A stretch of 60,195 bases of DNA, from positions 1-60,195 of the forward strand of contig JASBSZ010000011.1 of the NCBI GenBank assembly GCA_030148665.1. The letters run 5' to 3'. Below the pieces are notes generated by a model. It was given only the letters and a program-made list of their open reading frames with translations, ran no database searches and was not told where the DNA came from. The position numbers and the translations under genes were made by a program. Source of the stretch: Alphaproteobacteria bacterium (GTDB lineage Bacteria > Pseudomonadota > Alphaproteobacteria > Rhodobacterales > Rhodobacteraceae). Within the stretch, counting starts at the first letter, position 1, and every line of letters starts with the position of its first letter. This document shows, in pieces, positions 1 through 8,651 of the stretch.

Positions 1-807
1 GGTCTTTTTGCGCACGATCTCGGCCACTTCGTAATCGTCGAGGTCGCGCAAGGACCGAATGACTGGCGCACCCCAAGGCACGCCGCGCGCCTGTGTGCGC
101 TGTTTTTCATAGACATGGGCGATGTCGGTGGCCGGAACGGGTTTGCTTTGCAAACTGCCCGCAAGCCCCGCCGCGCCATTGCCGGGGTGTTCGGCAAACA
201 GCCAGTAGGCACGCCGGCGGCCGAGCGCATCGAACGCGATCCCCTGGATGATGCGCTCCTTGCCTTGCGTGCCGGTCTTTGTGCTGTCCAGAAAGTCCGC
301 CTCCAGCACCTGCAATTGCAGCGGCACGCTCAGCCCGTCGCGCGCCCTTCGGGGCCGGCGCCGCACCAGAACCTCTCCCGCCTCGATCATCTCGCGGCAG
401 ATCAGGGTCTGCAGCCCGTAGAAATCGAGCTGCCCGTCGGCGTCGCACTCACGGCTCCAGTCCTCGAACAGCTGGTCGACGGTGCGATCCAGCGCCTTGT
501 CGCCGCTGGCGGCGCGCGGCATGATCCCGGCGCCGATGATGTTGTTGGCCAGCACCGAGACCGCCTTGGCCGCATGCGGGTTGTTGCGCACGAGATCGCG
601 CATCCGGTCACGCAGCAGGGCGCCCGCGGTTGCAATCTCGTGGTCGGCCGAGCTGCCCGGAGTGCGCCAGCCATCGGTGCGCCGGCCCCGCGCCGCCCCG
701 TCATAGCCGCGTGCCAGCATCTCGAAGGCCTGACGCGCCATGATCCGCCGGGCGGCTGTTCGCGGCGCGATCCCTGCAAGCGCGCGGTCGAACCAGCCGG
801 GTTTCAT
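1..807 (-). CDS. Phage portal protein, lambda type (3' end cut by window edge)
   Basis: Only the first 269 codons are present; the gene continues past base 1. The portal is the dodecameric ring at the capsid vertex through which DNA is packaged and to which the connector attaches. The N-terminus (MKPGWFDRALAGIAP), a stretch about residues 70-90 with NNPHAAKAVSVLANNIIGAG, and a segment near 125-150 with ICREMIEAGEVLVRR are typical of lambda GpB-family portals. The ATG at 807 overlaps the stop of the gpW-like gene as ATGA, indicating translational coupling in a leftward packaging operon. Assignment is by family resemblance plus position after the terminase and gpW genes. Confidence 0.88.
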   Translation of the reverse strand, partial: MKPGWFDRALAGIAPRTAARRIMARQAFEMLARGYDGAARGRRTDGWRTPGSSADHEIATAGALLRDRMRDLVRNNPHAAKAVSVLANNIIGAGIMPRAASGDKALDRTVDQLFEDWSRECDADGQLDFYGLQTLICREMIEAGEVLVRRRPRRARDGLSVPLQLQVLEADFLDSTKTGTQGKERIIQGIAFDALGRRRAYWLFAEHPGNGAAGLAGSLQSKPVPATDIAHVYEKQRTQARGVPWGAPVIRSLRDLDDYEVAEIVRKKT

Positions 808-1028
808 CCGCGCGCGCCCCGCTTGAAGCCGGCAAAGCCCGCCACCGGGAGGGGCTTGCTGGCACCTGCCATCTCGCGTTCGATCGTGCGGATGCGGCCA
901 AGAAGATCCTCGGCCGAGCCGTACTCCACGGTCTTGCCCTCGTAACTCACCCGCGTGGTGCCCCTTGCATAGGCGCGCCGCAGGGCGGCAAGTTCCGCAT
1001 CAGTCCAGTCACTCATCTTCAAAGCCAT
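804..1028 (-). CDS. gpW-like head-tail joining protein
   Basis: This small protein of 74 residues lies between large terminase and portal, the place gpW occupies in lambdoid phages. gpW is an alpha/beta connector protein that plugs the portal ring after packaging so tails can attach. The N-terminal helix (TDAELAALRRAYARG) followed by a short beta hairpin (TRVSYEGKTVEYGS) and a second helix is the gpW pattern. I chose the ATG at 1028, which overlaps the terminase stop; a longer version starting at 1049 would reach further into terminase. The tail (residues about 55-74) is basic and glycine-rich. Confidence 0.82.
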   Translation of the reverse strand: MALKMSDWTDAELAALRRAYARGTTRVSYEGKTVEYGSAEDLLGRIRTIEREMAGASKPLPVAGFAGFKRGARG

Positions 1029-3013
1029 CCCTTTCTGCGCCCGAGCCAATCGGACGGGCGTGTCGTCTGTGGCGGTCTCTCGGGCCGCCCGATCCTTCCG
1101 GCGGGCGGTGCCTCACCCACCGGCACGCCGAGCTGGTCTTCGAGATCGGCCCAGCTTGCCTCACCCCAGCGATCGGCACCGGCAATCCAGGCAGCCGCGC
1201 GGGCATAGATGCGGCAGTCCAGCGCCTCGTTGCGCTCGCGGATCTTCTGCCACTCGAACTTCGCAAAACCGCGGCGGTTTCTGACCGTCACCAGCTGCTC
1301 GGCCACCAGCTGCCGGATCCACTCGCTGTCGGCCCAATGCGGCAGGTGAATGCTGCCCGGCGCAAATGTTGCGCCTTCCTCCAGGTCTTCCGGTGTTGGG
1401 CGCGGCAGGCGTAGAAAGCGATAGGTCTCGGCCTTGAAGGTCGACACCGCCACCGTCCACAGCCGTGCGCCCCGGCGCAGGCGCTTGCCACCCGCCGTTA
1501 CATCCACAAAGGTCGGCCCGGAAACAGGCGCGGCCCGGTTGAACCCTTCGGCGCCCTTGACCGGGGCGACCTGCGCAAAGCCATTCGCCCGCGCCCAGGC
1601 ATAGACGGCCGAGGTCTCATAGCCCGTGTCGATCGCCAGCCGCGCAAGCCCCAGCTCCGCGCCCCCCTCATGGCGCCAGTTGCGGCCCAAGAGATCAGTG
1701 AGCCGCTGCCAGCAGGTGGGATCACCGGGCCCGCCTTCGATCACCACATGATCGATCAGCCAGCTTTCCAGCCCCCGGCCCCAGGCCCAGACATCGACCT
1801 CGATCCGGTCCTTCTGCACGTCGGCCCCGGCGGTCAGGAACAGACCCTTTTCCGGCACCGTGCCGGCGGGCCAGCTCTCGCGCCGCTCGGCCAGGCGCTG
1901 CCAGTCAGGGGCATCGCCGGTCTCGACCCATGTCTCGCCCAGCACTGTGTTGCGAAACACCCGCTCGGCCTCGTCGGATCCCTTCGCCGCCTCCTTGTCG
2001 CGCGCGATGTCGGCCCAGCTTTTCCAGCCCGGCGGCGAATAGAGCGCCGAGAGGTGAAACCCCACCGTGCGGGGATCACGTGCCGCGGCCGTTGCCCGCC
2101 ATTCGCCTGCGGCAAGCATCGCGGCCTTGTGGTGTTCCTCGATCGCACTCTCACAGGCCTCGCAATGATAGCTGGCGGTTTCCGGCTGGCCCTGTTCCCA
2201 GCGCAGGCGCTCGAATTTCAGCCACTGCATTTCCCCGCAATGAGGGCACGGCACGAAGAAGCGGCGCTGGTCGCTGGCATCAAATTCCCGCTCGATCCGG
2301 CTAACGCCGCGAATGGTCGGGGTCGAGACCAGGAAGACCTTGCGCCGGTGTGCGAAGGTCAGCGAGCGCGCTTCGGCCAGACCGACCGGATCGCCTTCCT
2401 CATCGGCCGAGGCCGGATAGGCGTCGATCTCGTCGAGAAACACGTAGCGCGCCGGCATCGAGCGCAGGCCCACCGCCGAATTTGCGCCGGTCAGCACCAG
2501 CACCCCGCCAGGGAAATCCTTCGAGAGCTGCGTGTTGCCGCTGTCGCGGGCACGCGCCGGCCTCACCCGTTCCTTCAGCGCTGGGCTTTCCTCGATCAGC
2601 GGGTCGATCCGCTGGCGCGAGTTGCGCTTGGCAAGTTCCACCGTCGGCTGGACCGCCAGCATCGGCCCCGGCGCGTGGTGCATCACGAAGCCGATCCAGT
2701 TGTTGCCGGCCTCGGTCGCCCCCACCTGCGCGGCCTTCTGGAACACGATGCGCTGTGCCGGATCACCCGGGCTCAGCGCATCCATGATCCCGCGCATATA
2801 CGGCGTGCGCTCGGTTCGGTAGCGCCCCGGCTCGGCAGAGGCCCGCGATGACAGCCAGCGGTGCCGGTCGGCCCATTCCGAGACCGTCAGCCACGGGTCA
2901 GGCGTCAGCCCGCGGCCCCAGGCGCTCAGCAGCTTGTCGGCGCCATCAAAACCGGTGATCTCACCCCAGTCTGACCTTGACCTCGCTGAGTTCTTCGAGA
3001 TGGGCGCGGACAT
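1019..3013 (-). CDS. Phage terminase large subunit, GpA type
   Basis: The 664-residue product is the ATPase and nuclease that cuts concatemeric phage DNA and drives it into the head. A GpA-type adenine/Walker A region is visible (FQKAAQVGATEAGNNW, about residues 90-105), with a Walker B segment YVFLDEIDAYP at about 190. Paired cysteines near 235-285 (CPHCG and CEAC) form the zinc-binding insertion seen in GpA proteins. The C-terminal half holds the nuclease region with acidic residues (AGADVQKDRIEVD). Length matches the lambda family (about 640). The ATG at 3013 makes a 53-bp overlap with the small-subunit gene, but no later start codon precedes conserved sequence. Confidence 0.95.
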   Translation of the reverse strand: MSAPISKNSARSRSDWGEITGFDGADKLLSAWGRGLTPDPWLTVSEWADRHRWLSSRASAEPGRYRTERTPYMRGIMDALSPGDPAQRIVFQKAAQVGATEAGNNWIGFVMHHAPGPMLAVQPTVELAKRNSRQRIDPLIEESPALKERVRPARARDSGNTQLSKDFPGGVLVLTGANSAVGLRSMPARYVFLDEIDAYPASADEEGDPVGLAEARSLTFAHRRKVFLVSTPTIRGVSRIEREFDASDQRRFFVPCPHCGEMQWLKFERLRWEQGQPETASYHCEACESAIEEHHKAAMLAAGEWRATAAARDPRTVGFHLSALYSPPGWKSWADIARDKEAAKGSDEAERVFRNTVLGETWVETGDAPDWQRLAERRESWPAGTVPEKGLFLTAGADVQKDRIEVDVWAWGRGLESWLIDHVVIEGGPGDPTCWQRLTDLLGRNWRHEGGAELGLARLAIDTGYETSAVYAWARANGFAQVAPVKGAEGFNRAAPVSGPTFVDVTAGGKRLRRGARLWTVAVSTFKAETYRFLRLPRPTPEDLEEGATFAPGSIHLPHWADSEWIRQLVAEQLVTVRNRRGFAKFEWQKIRERNEALDCRIYARAAAWIAGADRWGEASWADLEDQLGVPVGEAPPAGRIGRPERPPQTTRPSDWLGRRKGWL

Positions 3014-3545
3014 GGGTCTCCAGAACCTGTTGCATCACCGCCGTCTCCACGCACACCTCATGGCCTGCCGCTTCGCTGCATGAGGCCGAAAGTTCCGCCG
3101 CCATCAGCGCCGCCACCCGCGCGGGCCAGGTGACCCAGGCATCGCGTTCCTCGCGCGCCAGCCGGAACACCAGTGCCGTCGCGCGGTCGCGATCGACCAG
3201 CTCGCCCTTCATCTTCTGAAGTTTCACCTTGGCAGTCTGGGCACCGATCATCTCTCGCGCTGTCCGCGCGCGCATGAAAGCGGCTGCGCCCGCGGGTGCC
3301 GCTGGCCCGGATTCATCCAAGGTGTCGTCAACAGCCTTGGTGGCCACACGGGGAACAGGCTTACCCGGTGAGCGTCCAGTGGTCTGCCTGACCGGATCAG
3401 TCTGCGCCTCCCACTGCCGGTCCGCTTTTACTGGATCGATGGTGTTGTCCGGCTCCAGCGTGATGCGGCCCGTGGCGATGGCCTTGCGCACCGCCTTTTC
3501 GCTGACGCCCCGGTGCAGGGCATAGGCGCGACGGGAGAGTTTCAT
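2961..3545 (-). CDS. Phage terminase small subunit (Nu1-like DNA-packaging protein)
   Basis: This is 194 residues. The N-terminal 40 residues resemble a winged-helix DNA-binding domain (RRAYALHRGVSEKAVRKAI) as in Nu1-type small terminases that recognise the cos site. A charged central helix (AQTAKVKLQKMKGELVDRD) fits the oligomerisation or large-subunit contact region. Its place immediately upstream of terminase large on the same strand supports the role. The ATG at 3545 overlaps, as ATGA, the stop of the +1-shifted reading frame that lies inside the methyltransferase gene, which is relevant to whether that frame is translated. The exact domain boundaries are inferred. Confidence 0.8.
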   Translation of the reverse strand: MKLSRRAYALHRGVSEKAVRKAIATGRITLEPDNTIDPVKADRQWEAQTDPVRQTTGRSPGKPVPRVATKAVDDTLDESGPAAPAGAAAFMRARTAREMIGAQTAKVKLQKMKGELVDRDRATALVFRLAREERDAWVTWPARVAALMAAELSASCSEAAGHEVCVETAVMQQVLETHVRAHLEELSEVKVRLG

Positions 3546-4018
3546 TCGTCACCCTCACTCTTTGTTGCACAATTCAGCCGCCAGAGCTCGAACCGCATGC
3601 GCCGCAACCAGGGGGACCACGCCGTTGCCGCAGAGTCGAAGGCGGTCCACCCGGCCGGCCAACCCATCAGCGCCTCGACGAACAGCGGGTTCAAGGTGCG
3701 GGGCGTGGCGGAGGCATTCGTTCCAGCCGTCGATATCCCCGGGGCCAGGGGGGAATGCACGGTGAAGTTCGCCAGCTGATCCATGTGCCTGCGGCCCGTG
3801 CCGTTCCTTTCCACATGCGCCCGGCTGTTGGCGCCTTTGGCATCGCGCGCCGCCGGGGTCGGCCACAGGCGGCTGGCGTGTGTCAGGTCGGCCGCTTTCC
3901 TTTTGCCTGCGCTCGGCTTGTTGCCATCGCTCGCCATCGGCGTCGGCCAGCGGCGCAGAAGTTCCGTCCGGTTGCCCCCGCTCGACCTCTTTCCAGAGCA
4001 GGCGCGTGGGGTCGGCCA
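3542..4018 (-). other. Second reading frame with WPTP motifs inside the C5-methylase gene
   Basis: In the +1 frame relative to the methylase, the same DNA encodes three WPTP units (TWPTPRACS, RWPTPMASDG, LWPTPAARDAKGANS) and then LNPLFVEALMGWPAGWT. This is the tail pattern I know from many phage-borne C5-methylases. The methylase frame over the same bases reads ADADGER and VADPGGAR, also familiar in this family. The WPTP frame ends with TGA overlapping the terminase small-subunit ATG. No convincing start codon with a ribosome site is visible for it, so translation by frameshift, by internal start, or not at all remains open. Confidence 0.45.
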
Positions 4019-4583
4019 TGTGGTCTCCCTTCCGCTGGGCAAGGATGAAGAGCCGCTCGCGCTTGTGCGGCGCGCCGACTTCCGCCGCCGTGAACAGGCC
4101 CGCCGCAACTCTGTAGCCCATGTCGACCAGGCTTGCGGCGACCTCGGGAAAGCCGAGGCGGAGATGATGCGCGACGTTCTCGAGGAAGACGAAGGGCGGT
4201 TCGACCTCGCCGATAATACGGGCGACATGCGGCCAGAGGTGGCGGGGGTCATCCGCGCCCTTCCGCTTGCCCGCCAAACTGAAAGGTTGGCACGGATAGC
4301 CCGCAGTGAGGATGTCCACCGTTCCACGCCAAGGGCGGCCGTCGAATGTGGCAACGTCGTCCCACACAGGAGCTTGCGCCAGGGCCTTGTCTTCCATCCG
4401 CGCCACGAGGATGGCCGCGGCACAAGCGTCCCGTTCGACATGACACACAGTGCGATATCCGGGGCAGGCGATGTGGAGGCCAAGCTCGAGCCCGCCGGCG
4501 CCGGAGCAGAGCGAGAGACCGAAGAGGCTTGTGTCGTCTGTCCCGACAGGCAGGCCGGGGGAACATACAGCCACGCCATCCAT
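3555..4583 (-). CDS. DNA (cytosine-5-) methyltransferase
   Basis: The 342-residue product is expected to transfer a methyl group from S-adenosylmethionine to C5 of cytosine in phage DNA, probably protecting it from host restriction. C5-methylase motifs appear in order: motif I FGLSLCSGAGGLELGLH near residue 20, motif IV with the catalytic cysteine AGYPCQPFSLAGKRKG near 95, motif VI FLENVAHH near 130, motif VIII-like PHKRERLFI near 165, and motif X LCGNGVVPLVAAHAVRAL at the end. The ATG at 4583 lies four bases after the stop of the upstream ParB-methylase. The region between motifs VIII and X is low-complexity and overlaps a second recognisable frame (3542-4018). The target sequence is unknown. 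Confidence 0.9.
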   Translation of the reverse strand: MDGVAVCSPGLPVGTDDTSLFGLSLCSGAGGLELGLHIACPGYRTVCHVERDACAAAILVARMEDKALAQAPVWDDVATFDGRPWRGTVDILTAGYPCQPFSLAGKRKGADDPRHLWPHVARIIGEVEPPFVFLENVAHHLRLGFPEVAASLVDMGYRVAAGLFTAAEVGAPHKRERLFILAQRKGDHMADPTRLLWKEVERGQPDGTSAPLADADGERWQQAERRQKESGRPDTRQPPVADPGGARCQRRQQPGACGKERHGPQAHGSAGELHRAFPPGPGDIDGWNECLRHAPHLEPAVRRGADGLAGRVDRLRLCGNGVVPLVAAHAVRALAAELCNKE

Positions 4584-4587
4584 CGCC

Positions 4588-5856
4588 TCAGCGCGGGTTG
4601 CCGGCCACATCCGCAAAGGTCTGGCCGGTCTCCTCCAGCACCGCCTGCCTGCCGGTGGCCTCCTGCCAGCGTTTGATCGCCACATCCACGAAGGCGGGTT
4701 GCAGCTCCATGGCAAAGACCTTCCGGCCCAGCGCCTCGCCGGCCACGATCTGCGAGCCCGATCCCGAGAACGGCTCGAAGCAGATCTCGCCCTTTTTCGT
4801 GTGCCGGCGCATCGGGATGGCAAATACCTCAAGCGGCTTCTGGGTCGGGTGCTCGGCGCCCGCCGGCCGGGCCGCGCCCTCCCAGTCCAGTTCCCACACG
4901 CTGGTGACGTTGTGATCGTTGCCACCCAGGTGCGGGGGCTTGTGGCCCTGTTGCCAGCCCATCAGGCAGGGTTCGTGCCGCCAGGGGTAGTAGCTGTGGG
5001 TGGGAATGGCGGCGGGCTTCACCCAGACGATCTGCTGGTGGTTCAGGACACCCAGATCGGTCCACACGGCCTCGATCAGGGCGGCGCGCTTGTGGGCGTG
5101 CCAGCAATACCAGGCGGCATCCTTGCGGGTGACCTTGATGGCGTTGCGGAACACGGCGCGCAGGAAGCCCTCGGCATCCTTGATGTCCACCTCGCGGTAG
5201 AGGTCGGACCAGTCGTGGCCTGCACCGCCCGGTCGACCGGCACCGGTGTAATCGACCAGGTAGGGCGGGTCGGTCGAGAACAGCGCGGCGGTCTCACCGT
5301 TCATCAGCCGCTCGACGTCCTTCAGGTTCGTGCTGTCGCCGCAGAGCAGGCGGTGGTTGCCGAGCAGCCAGAGATCGCCCGGGCGGGTGACCGGGTCTTC
5401 GGGCGGCTCGGGCACCGGGGCCGGGGCAATCTCGCCTTCAGGCTCGTCCTCATCCGCAAGCCCGTCGAGCAACTCGTCCAGTTCCTCGTCGGAAAACCCC
5501 ACCAGGTCGAGGTCGAACTCCATTTCCTGCAAGGCCGCCAGCTCGGTGCGCAGCAGCTCCTCGTCCCAACCCGCATTCTCGGCGATCCTGTTGTCGGCGA
5601 TCACCAGCGCCCGGCGCTGCGCCTCATCGAGGTGGTCCAGCGTGATGACCGGGACCTTGTCGAGCCCGAGCCTCTCGGCGGCGAGCAGCCGGCCATGGCC
5701 CGCGATGATCACCCCGTCGCTGCCCGCGAGGATCGGGTTGGTAAAACCGAACTCCTCGATCGACGCCGTGATCTGGGCGATCTGGGCATCCGTGTGGGTG
5801 CGGGCGTTCCCGGCGTAGGGGGTGAGGTCGCCCAGCGGCGTCATCCTGATCTTCAC
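4588..5856 (-). CDS. ParB-like nuclease domain fused to N6-adenine/N4-cytosine DNA methyltransferase
   Basis: I chose the GTG at 5856 because AAGGAAC precedes it at good spacing and homology begins at once; upstream codons run into GC-rich repeats. The product is 422 residues. Residues about 5-95 form a ParB/Srx-type domain (TPYAGNARTHTDAQIAQI and GHGRLLAAERLGLDKVPV). An acidic linker follows (about 130-165). The rest is an amino-methyltransferase with DPPY at TDPPYLVDYTG and a later FEPFSGSGSQ AdoMet-binding motif; this DPPY-first order is the beta class. Such ParB-methylase fusions are common in phages. The methylated sequence cannot be told from the gene. Confidence 0.9.
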   Translation of the reverse strand: MKIRMTPLGDLTPYAGNARTHTDAQIAQITASIEEFGFTNPILAGSDGVIIAGHGRLLAAERLGLDKVPVITLDHLDEAQRRALVIADNRIAENAGWDEELLRTELAALQEMEFDLDLVGFSDEELDELLDGLADEDEPEGEIAPAPVPEPPEDPVTRPGDLWLLGNHRLLCGDSTNLKDVERLMNGETAALFSTDPPYLVDYTGAGRPGGAGHDWSDLYREVDIKDAEGFLRAVFRNAIKVTRKDAAWYCWHAHKRAALIEAVWTDLGVLNHQQIVWVKPAAIPTHSYYPWRHEPCLMGWQQGHKPPHLGGNDHNVTSVWELDWEGAARPAGAEHPTQKPLEVFAIPMRRHTKKGEICFEPFSGSGSQIVAGEALGRKVFAMELQPAFVDVAIKRWQEATGRQAVLEETGQTFADVAGNPR

Positions 5857-5952
5857 GTCTGTTCCTTGCGTTTGCCTAGCCCTGAAAAGAAACGACCCCG
5901 CGCAAAGGCGGGGCCAAAGTTGCCAGCAGGGAGGCGGTATCTGTGGGGGTGC

Positions 5953-6105
5953 GGACCACCCCGTGGACCCGGGTGCGGACCCGCGGACCCAAAGTGCGGA
6001 CCCAAGCGCTGGGTCCGCACCCGGTCGGGATTGGCTCAAGGTCCTGTAAAACTTGAGGTTTTCTGTTCCCGACAAGGGGTGCGGACCCGCGGACCGCGGA
6101 CCCAA
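5953..6105. repeat. Iterated GTGCGGACCC repeats with a perfect hairpin
   Basis: GTGCGGACC occurs in direct orientation about four times (for example 5973, 5994, 6079) and once inverted. GTGCGGACCC at 5994-6003 and GGGTCCGCAC at 6011-6020 form a perfect 10-bp inverted repeat around AAGCGCT. Further GCGGACC units continue to about 6105. The block lies upstream of the methyltransferase operon. The rest of 5857-6456 holds only short unconvincing open frames (for example 6129-6374 rightward and 6036-6293 leftward) with no ribosome site or recognisable domain. Confidence 0.7.
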
Positions 6106-6456
6106 AACAACACCCTGTCGCTAGAGAAATGCCGCGCCAAGCCCCCCCGTATACGATCTGGCCCCGGGAGGACCCAGGCTGGGTGATGGCGCGGCTTGAG
6201 GAGAGCAGGCTTCTTCGAGCCTATCCGTTTTTTGCCACGAAACACCCGAAAATGTCGCGCCAAAAGTTCGACGTGTTTTGCCAAGCGAACCACGCCCAGC
6301 GCCAGTTCAACGACGTGTATTGGAGGATAGGTTGTTTGATTTCAAAGGCTTGCAGTCGGGGAAAATTCGCCTAGGAAAAGGACACGCTGAAATAAGTTCT
6401 CTCTGTTTGGGCTTTTGTGCTTTCGCCGTTGTTGGCTCAAACGGCATGGGATCGGC

Positions 6457-8292
6457 TTAGTGCCAAGCCGCAATTCGCTCGCGGCACAACTCCAGCATCT
6501 GCTCGGCCTTGGCCGTGATCTCTGCCGCAAGGTTCGGTACATCCGGCACGATGATCTGATCGAGCCCGGTGGCAAACCCCTTGGTGAGCTCATCGATAGC
6601 GGCATCGGCGGCGTGTGCCGGTATCCCGGCGGTCGCGGCCATGCGTAGGAAATCAGCGCGGCGCAGCCGGTCGTCCTTGCCGCCCAGCTTGAGGGCCATG
6701 CGATCATGCTCCAGCCCGGGGAAGACGCGCGTCGTCACCGCATCATAGAGCGGGGCCATCCTCACGCTTTCAAAGCTGTCTGCACCCGCCGCTGCGATCT
6801 TGAGCAAGGCGAGGTTCTTGAGATGCATGTCGCCATCGGCAATGAGCCAGGCAAACAGCGCGCGCTTCAAAATGACCAGCAGGTCTTCCTCGGGCGCGGT
6901 GGAAAGTGGGCGCACGGCGCGCGCGACCCGCTCGATCGTGCTGTCATATTTTGCTTCGGGGGGCAGATCGAGAACAGAGCAGATGTCTTCGAGCGCAATA
7001 CGGCGGTGATCATCGACGCCGCTACGGATATCAAAGCGTTCCACAATCAACGCCGGCGGCATACCGTCCGGCATGCCGGTCAAGGCGATGGCCGGCGTTT
7101 CAAGCCCGGCAGCTTGCCCCAGGGTCATCGACAGATACTCGACAATCGGCAGCGCCTGAAACCCGCTTGTGCCGGCAGGTTTCAGAATATGCGTGAAGGG
7201 GTCTGTCGTGCTGGGAACAAGGCGCCCTTGCGGGTCAAGAAACATCGGTGCCTTGATCTGCACGCCGGACAGGCGCGGTGTCTGCGCGTTTGCAAACAAG
7301 CGCGCGAGGTTTTCTTCAAAGCTATGCTCGATATCATCACGCGCCGGTCCCTCATAGCGACCGGTGAACACGCCTTCGGTAGTGAATTCACTGAGGCGGG
7401 TTGAAAGACGATCTGCCGGCAGCGTTGCAGTTTCGGCGGTATCAGAGCTGATCGTGATGTTCGACATATAGCGCTTGCCGGAACGAAGCAGTGCGCGCTC
7501 ATCACTCTCCTTGAGCACGCGCTCCAGCCAGCCTTCGGGCAAGAGCGAGAGAATGAAGGGCGGCAACTTTCCGGGCGTACGCTGCTGCACCAATGGCAGA
7601 TTGAAGCCCTTCTCGGCCCGCCAGCGCCACTCAAAGCCGTCATGGCGCAGCTCACCGATCCGCTGGCCGTGCCAGGCCACCGTGAAACGGAGCGCGGCTT
7701 CATTGCGCACTTCAATCAGAGACGGTGATTTCAGGAGGTAGCGCTCGGCCCGCTCGCCCTCGCGGTACCATTCATTTTCACGCGCAAGCGTCCAGAGCGC
7801 ATCGGCAGCGCTTTTGGGGTCACCATATTCTTCGATCAGACGCGCCGCGAGTGAAGAGCGCATTTCTTCATTGATCGAGGCGGCATGTTCGCTGCGCAGA
7901 CGAAAGGCTTCGAGGAAACGCTGCCGCAGCGAAGAAACATCAATCCGGAACTCACCCAGCCCGTCCACGATAAGCGCGGGCGCGGTCGAGGGATAGGTTG
8001 GCGCGGTATTCTGGATGATCTCCAGCGTCCTGATTCTTGTGCGCTGTGAACGTGGGCCACTGATGAACAATCGGCCATCCCGTGTCGGCGCAAGTAGTAT
8101 CGCGCTGGCGGCGGACAGATAGGCCCGCGGATAGAGATATTTGGCGATGCGCGCAGCGTGACGCAGCACGGTGCTGTCGACATCCTGGTCGGCATCGGCG
8201 TAGATACCGCGCATAAGCTTCACGATCCGACCTTTTTCGGCCTGATAGTGGGCGCGGTCGCTGTCCAGATTCTCACCAATGAGATAGAGCAT
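6457..8292 (-). CDS. Large HipA-family kinase-like toxin with an N-terminal AbiEi-like region
   Basis: The product is 611 residues, against about 410-480 for usual HipA. HipA toxins are serine kinases that inactivate glutamyl-tRNA synthetase in the studied cases. The C-terminal two thirds carry HipA features: LPPFILSLLPEGWLERVL near 245, a substrate/ATP region around 365-400 (PFTHILKPAGTSGFQALP), VERFD, and the kinase loop LIADGDMHLKNLALL near 510 followed by PLYDAVTTRV. Residues 1-110 (MRGIYADADQ and YLSAASAILL) resemble the AbiEi antitoxin/winged-helix domain. No separate hipB is adjacent, so a built-in regulator is plausible but inferred. It begins the prophage cargo block, and two operator-like repeats precede it. 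Confidence 0.75.
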   Translation of the reverse strand: MLYLIGENLDSDRAHYQAEKGRIVKLMRGIYADADQDVDSTVLRHAARIAKYLYPRAYLSAASAILLAPTRDGRLFISGPRSQRTRIRTLEIIQNTAPTYPSTAPALIVDGLGEFRIDVSSLRQRFLEAFRLRSEHAASINEEMRSSLAARLIEEYGDPKSAADALWTLARENEWYREGERAERYLLKSPSLIEVRNEAALRFTVAWHGQRIGELRHDGFEWRWRAEKGFNLPLVQQRTPGKLPPFILSLLPEGWLERVLKESDERALLRSGKRYMSNITISSDTAETATLPADRLSTRLSEFTTEGVFTGRYEGPARDDIEHSFEENLARLFANAQTPRLSGVQIKAPMFLDPQGRLVPSTTDPFTHILKPAGTSGFQALPIVEYLSMTLGQAAGLETPAIALTGMPDGMPPALIVERFDIRSGVDDHRRIALEDICSVLDLPPEAKYDSTIERVARAVRPLSTAPEEDLLVILKRALFAWLIADGDMHLKNLALLKIAAAGADSFESVRMAPLYDAVTTRVFPGLEHDRMALKLGGKDDRLRRADFLRMAATAGIPAHAADAAIDELTKGFATGLDQIIVPDVPNLAAEITAKAEQMLELCRERIAAWH

Positions 8293-8388
8293 TTTCCGTC
8301 TTTTGCGTAATTCATATACGTGAAGTTTGGAATTTTAAATGCAAATTGTCAAGGTTTTCCGTCCTTCGCGTATTTCAAATACGCGATA
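8292..8388 (-). promoter_or_regulatory. Tandem operator copies in front of the large hipA-like gene
   Basis: Two near-identical copies of about 30 bp start at 8292 and 8355, each beginning TTTTCCGTC(T/C)TT. The upper copy contains the perfect palindrome CGCGTATTTcAAATACGCG (8367-8385); the lower has the degenerate GCGTAATTCATATACGT (8305-8321). The 63-bp period equals six helical turns, so both sites face the same side. The lower copy abuts the start codon. This fits autoregulation by a DNA-binding antitoxin. No convincing gene is seen in 8389-8651. Confidence 0.65.
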
Positions 8389-8651
8389 ATCGGAATGTTG
8401 CGGACTGTGCAGGCATGGGCCGACCATTGCACAAATGGCTGTGTTATCCCACAGTGCGGGCATCTGTGCCGAGCGCGGCGAAGTTCCGCTTCCCGCCCAT
8501 AAGAGGTTGGTTCAAGGTCTGCTGTCGGCCCAGAGGAGACATTCAGCGGGTCGATCCACGCTGCATTGCGGCGTTCCGTTTCCTGCCGTTCATGCATGGC
8601 GCAGCGTAGCAATCAAAACCGCCGTGTGTATCATCAATACAGGAGGTCGAG

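Noticed and set aside
1670..2851. Rightward open frame of 393 codons opposite terminase
   Set aside because: It is a shadow of the terminase gene.
4450..6186. Long rightward open frame of 578 codons
   Set aside because: It is antisense to the ParB-methylase and C5-methylase genes and has no recognisable domain.
8349..8612. Leftward 87-codon frame upstream of the large hipA-like gene
   Set aside because: It runs across the operator palindromes, lacks a ribosome site and shows only one cysteine pair.
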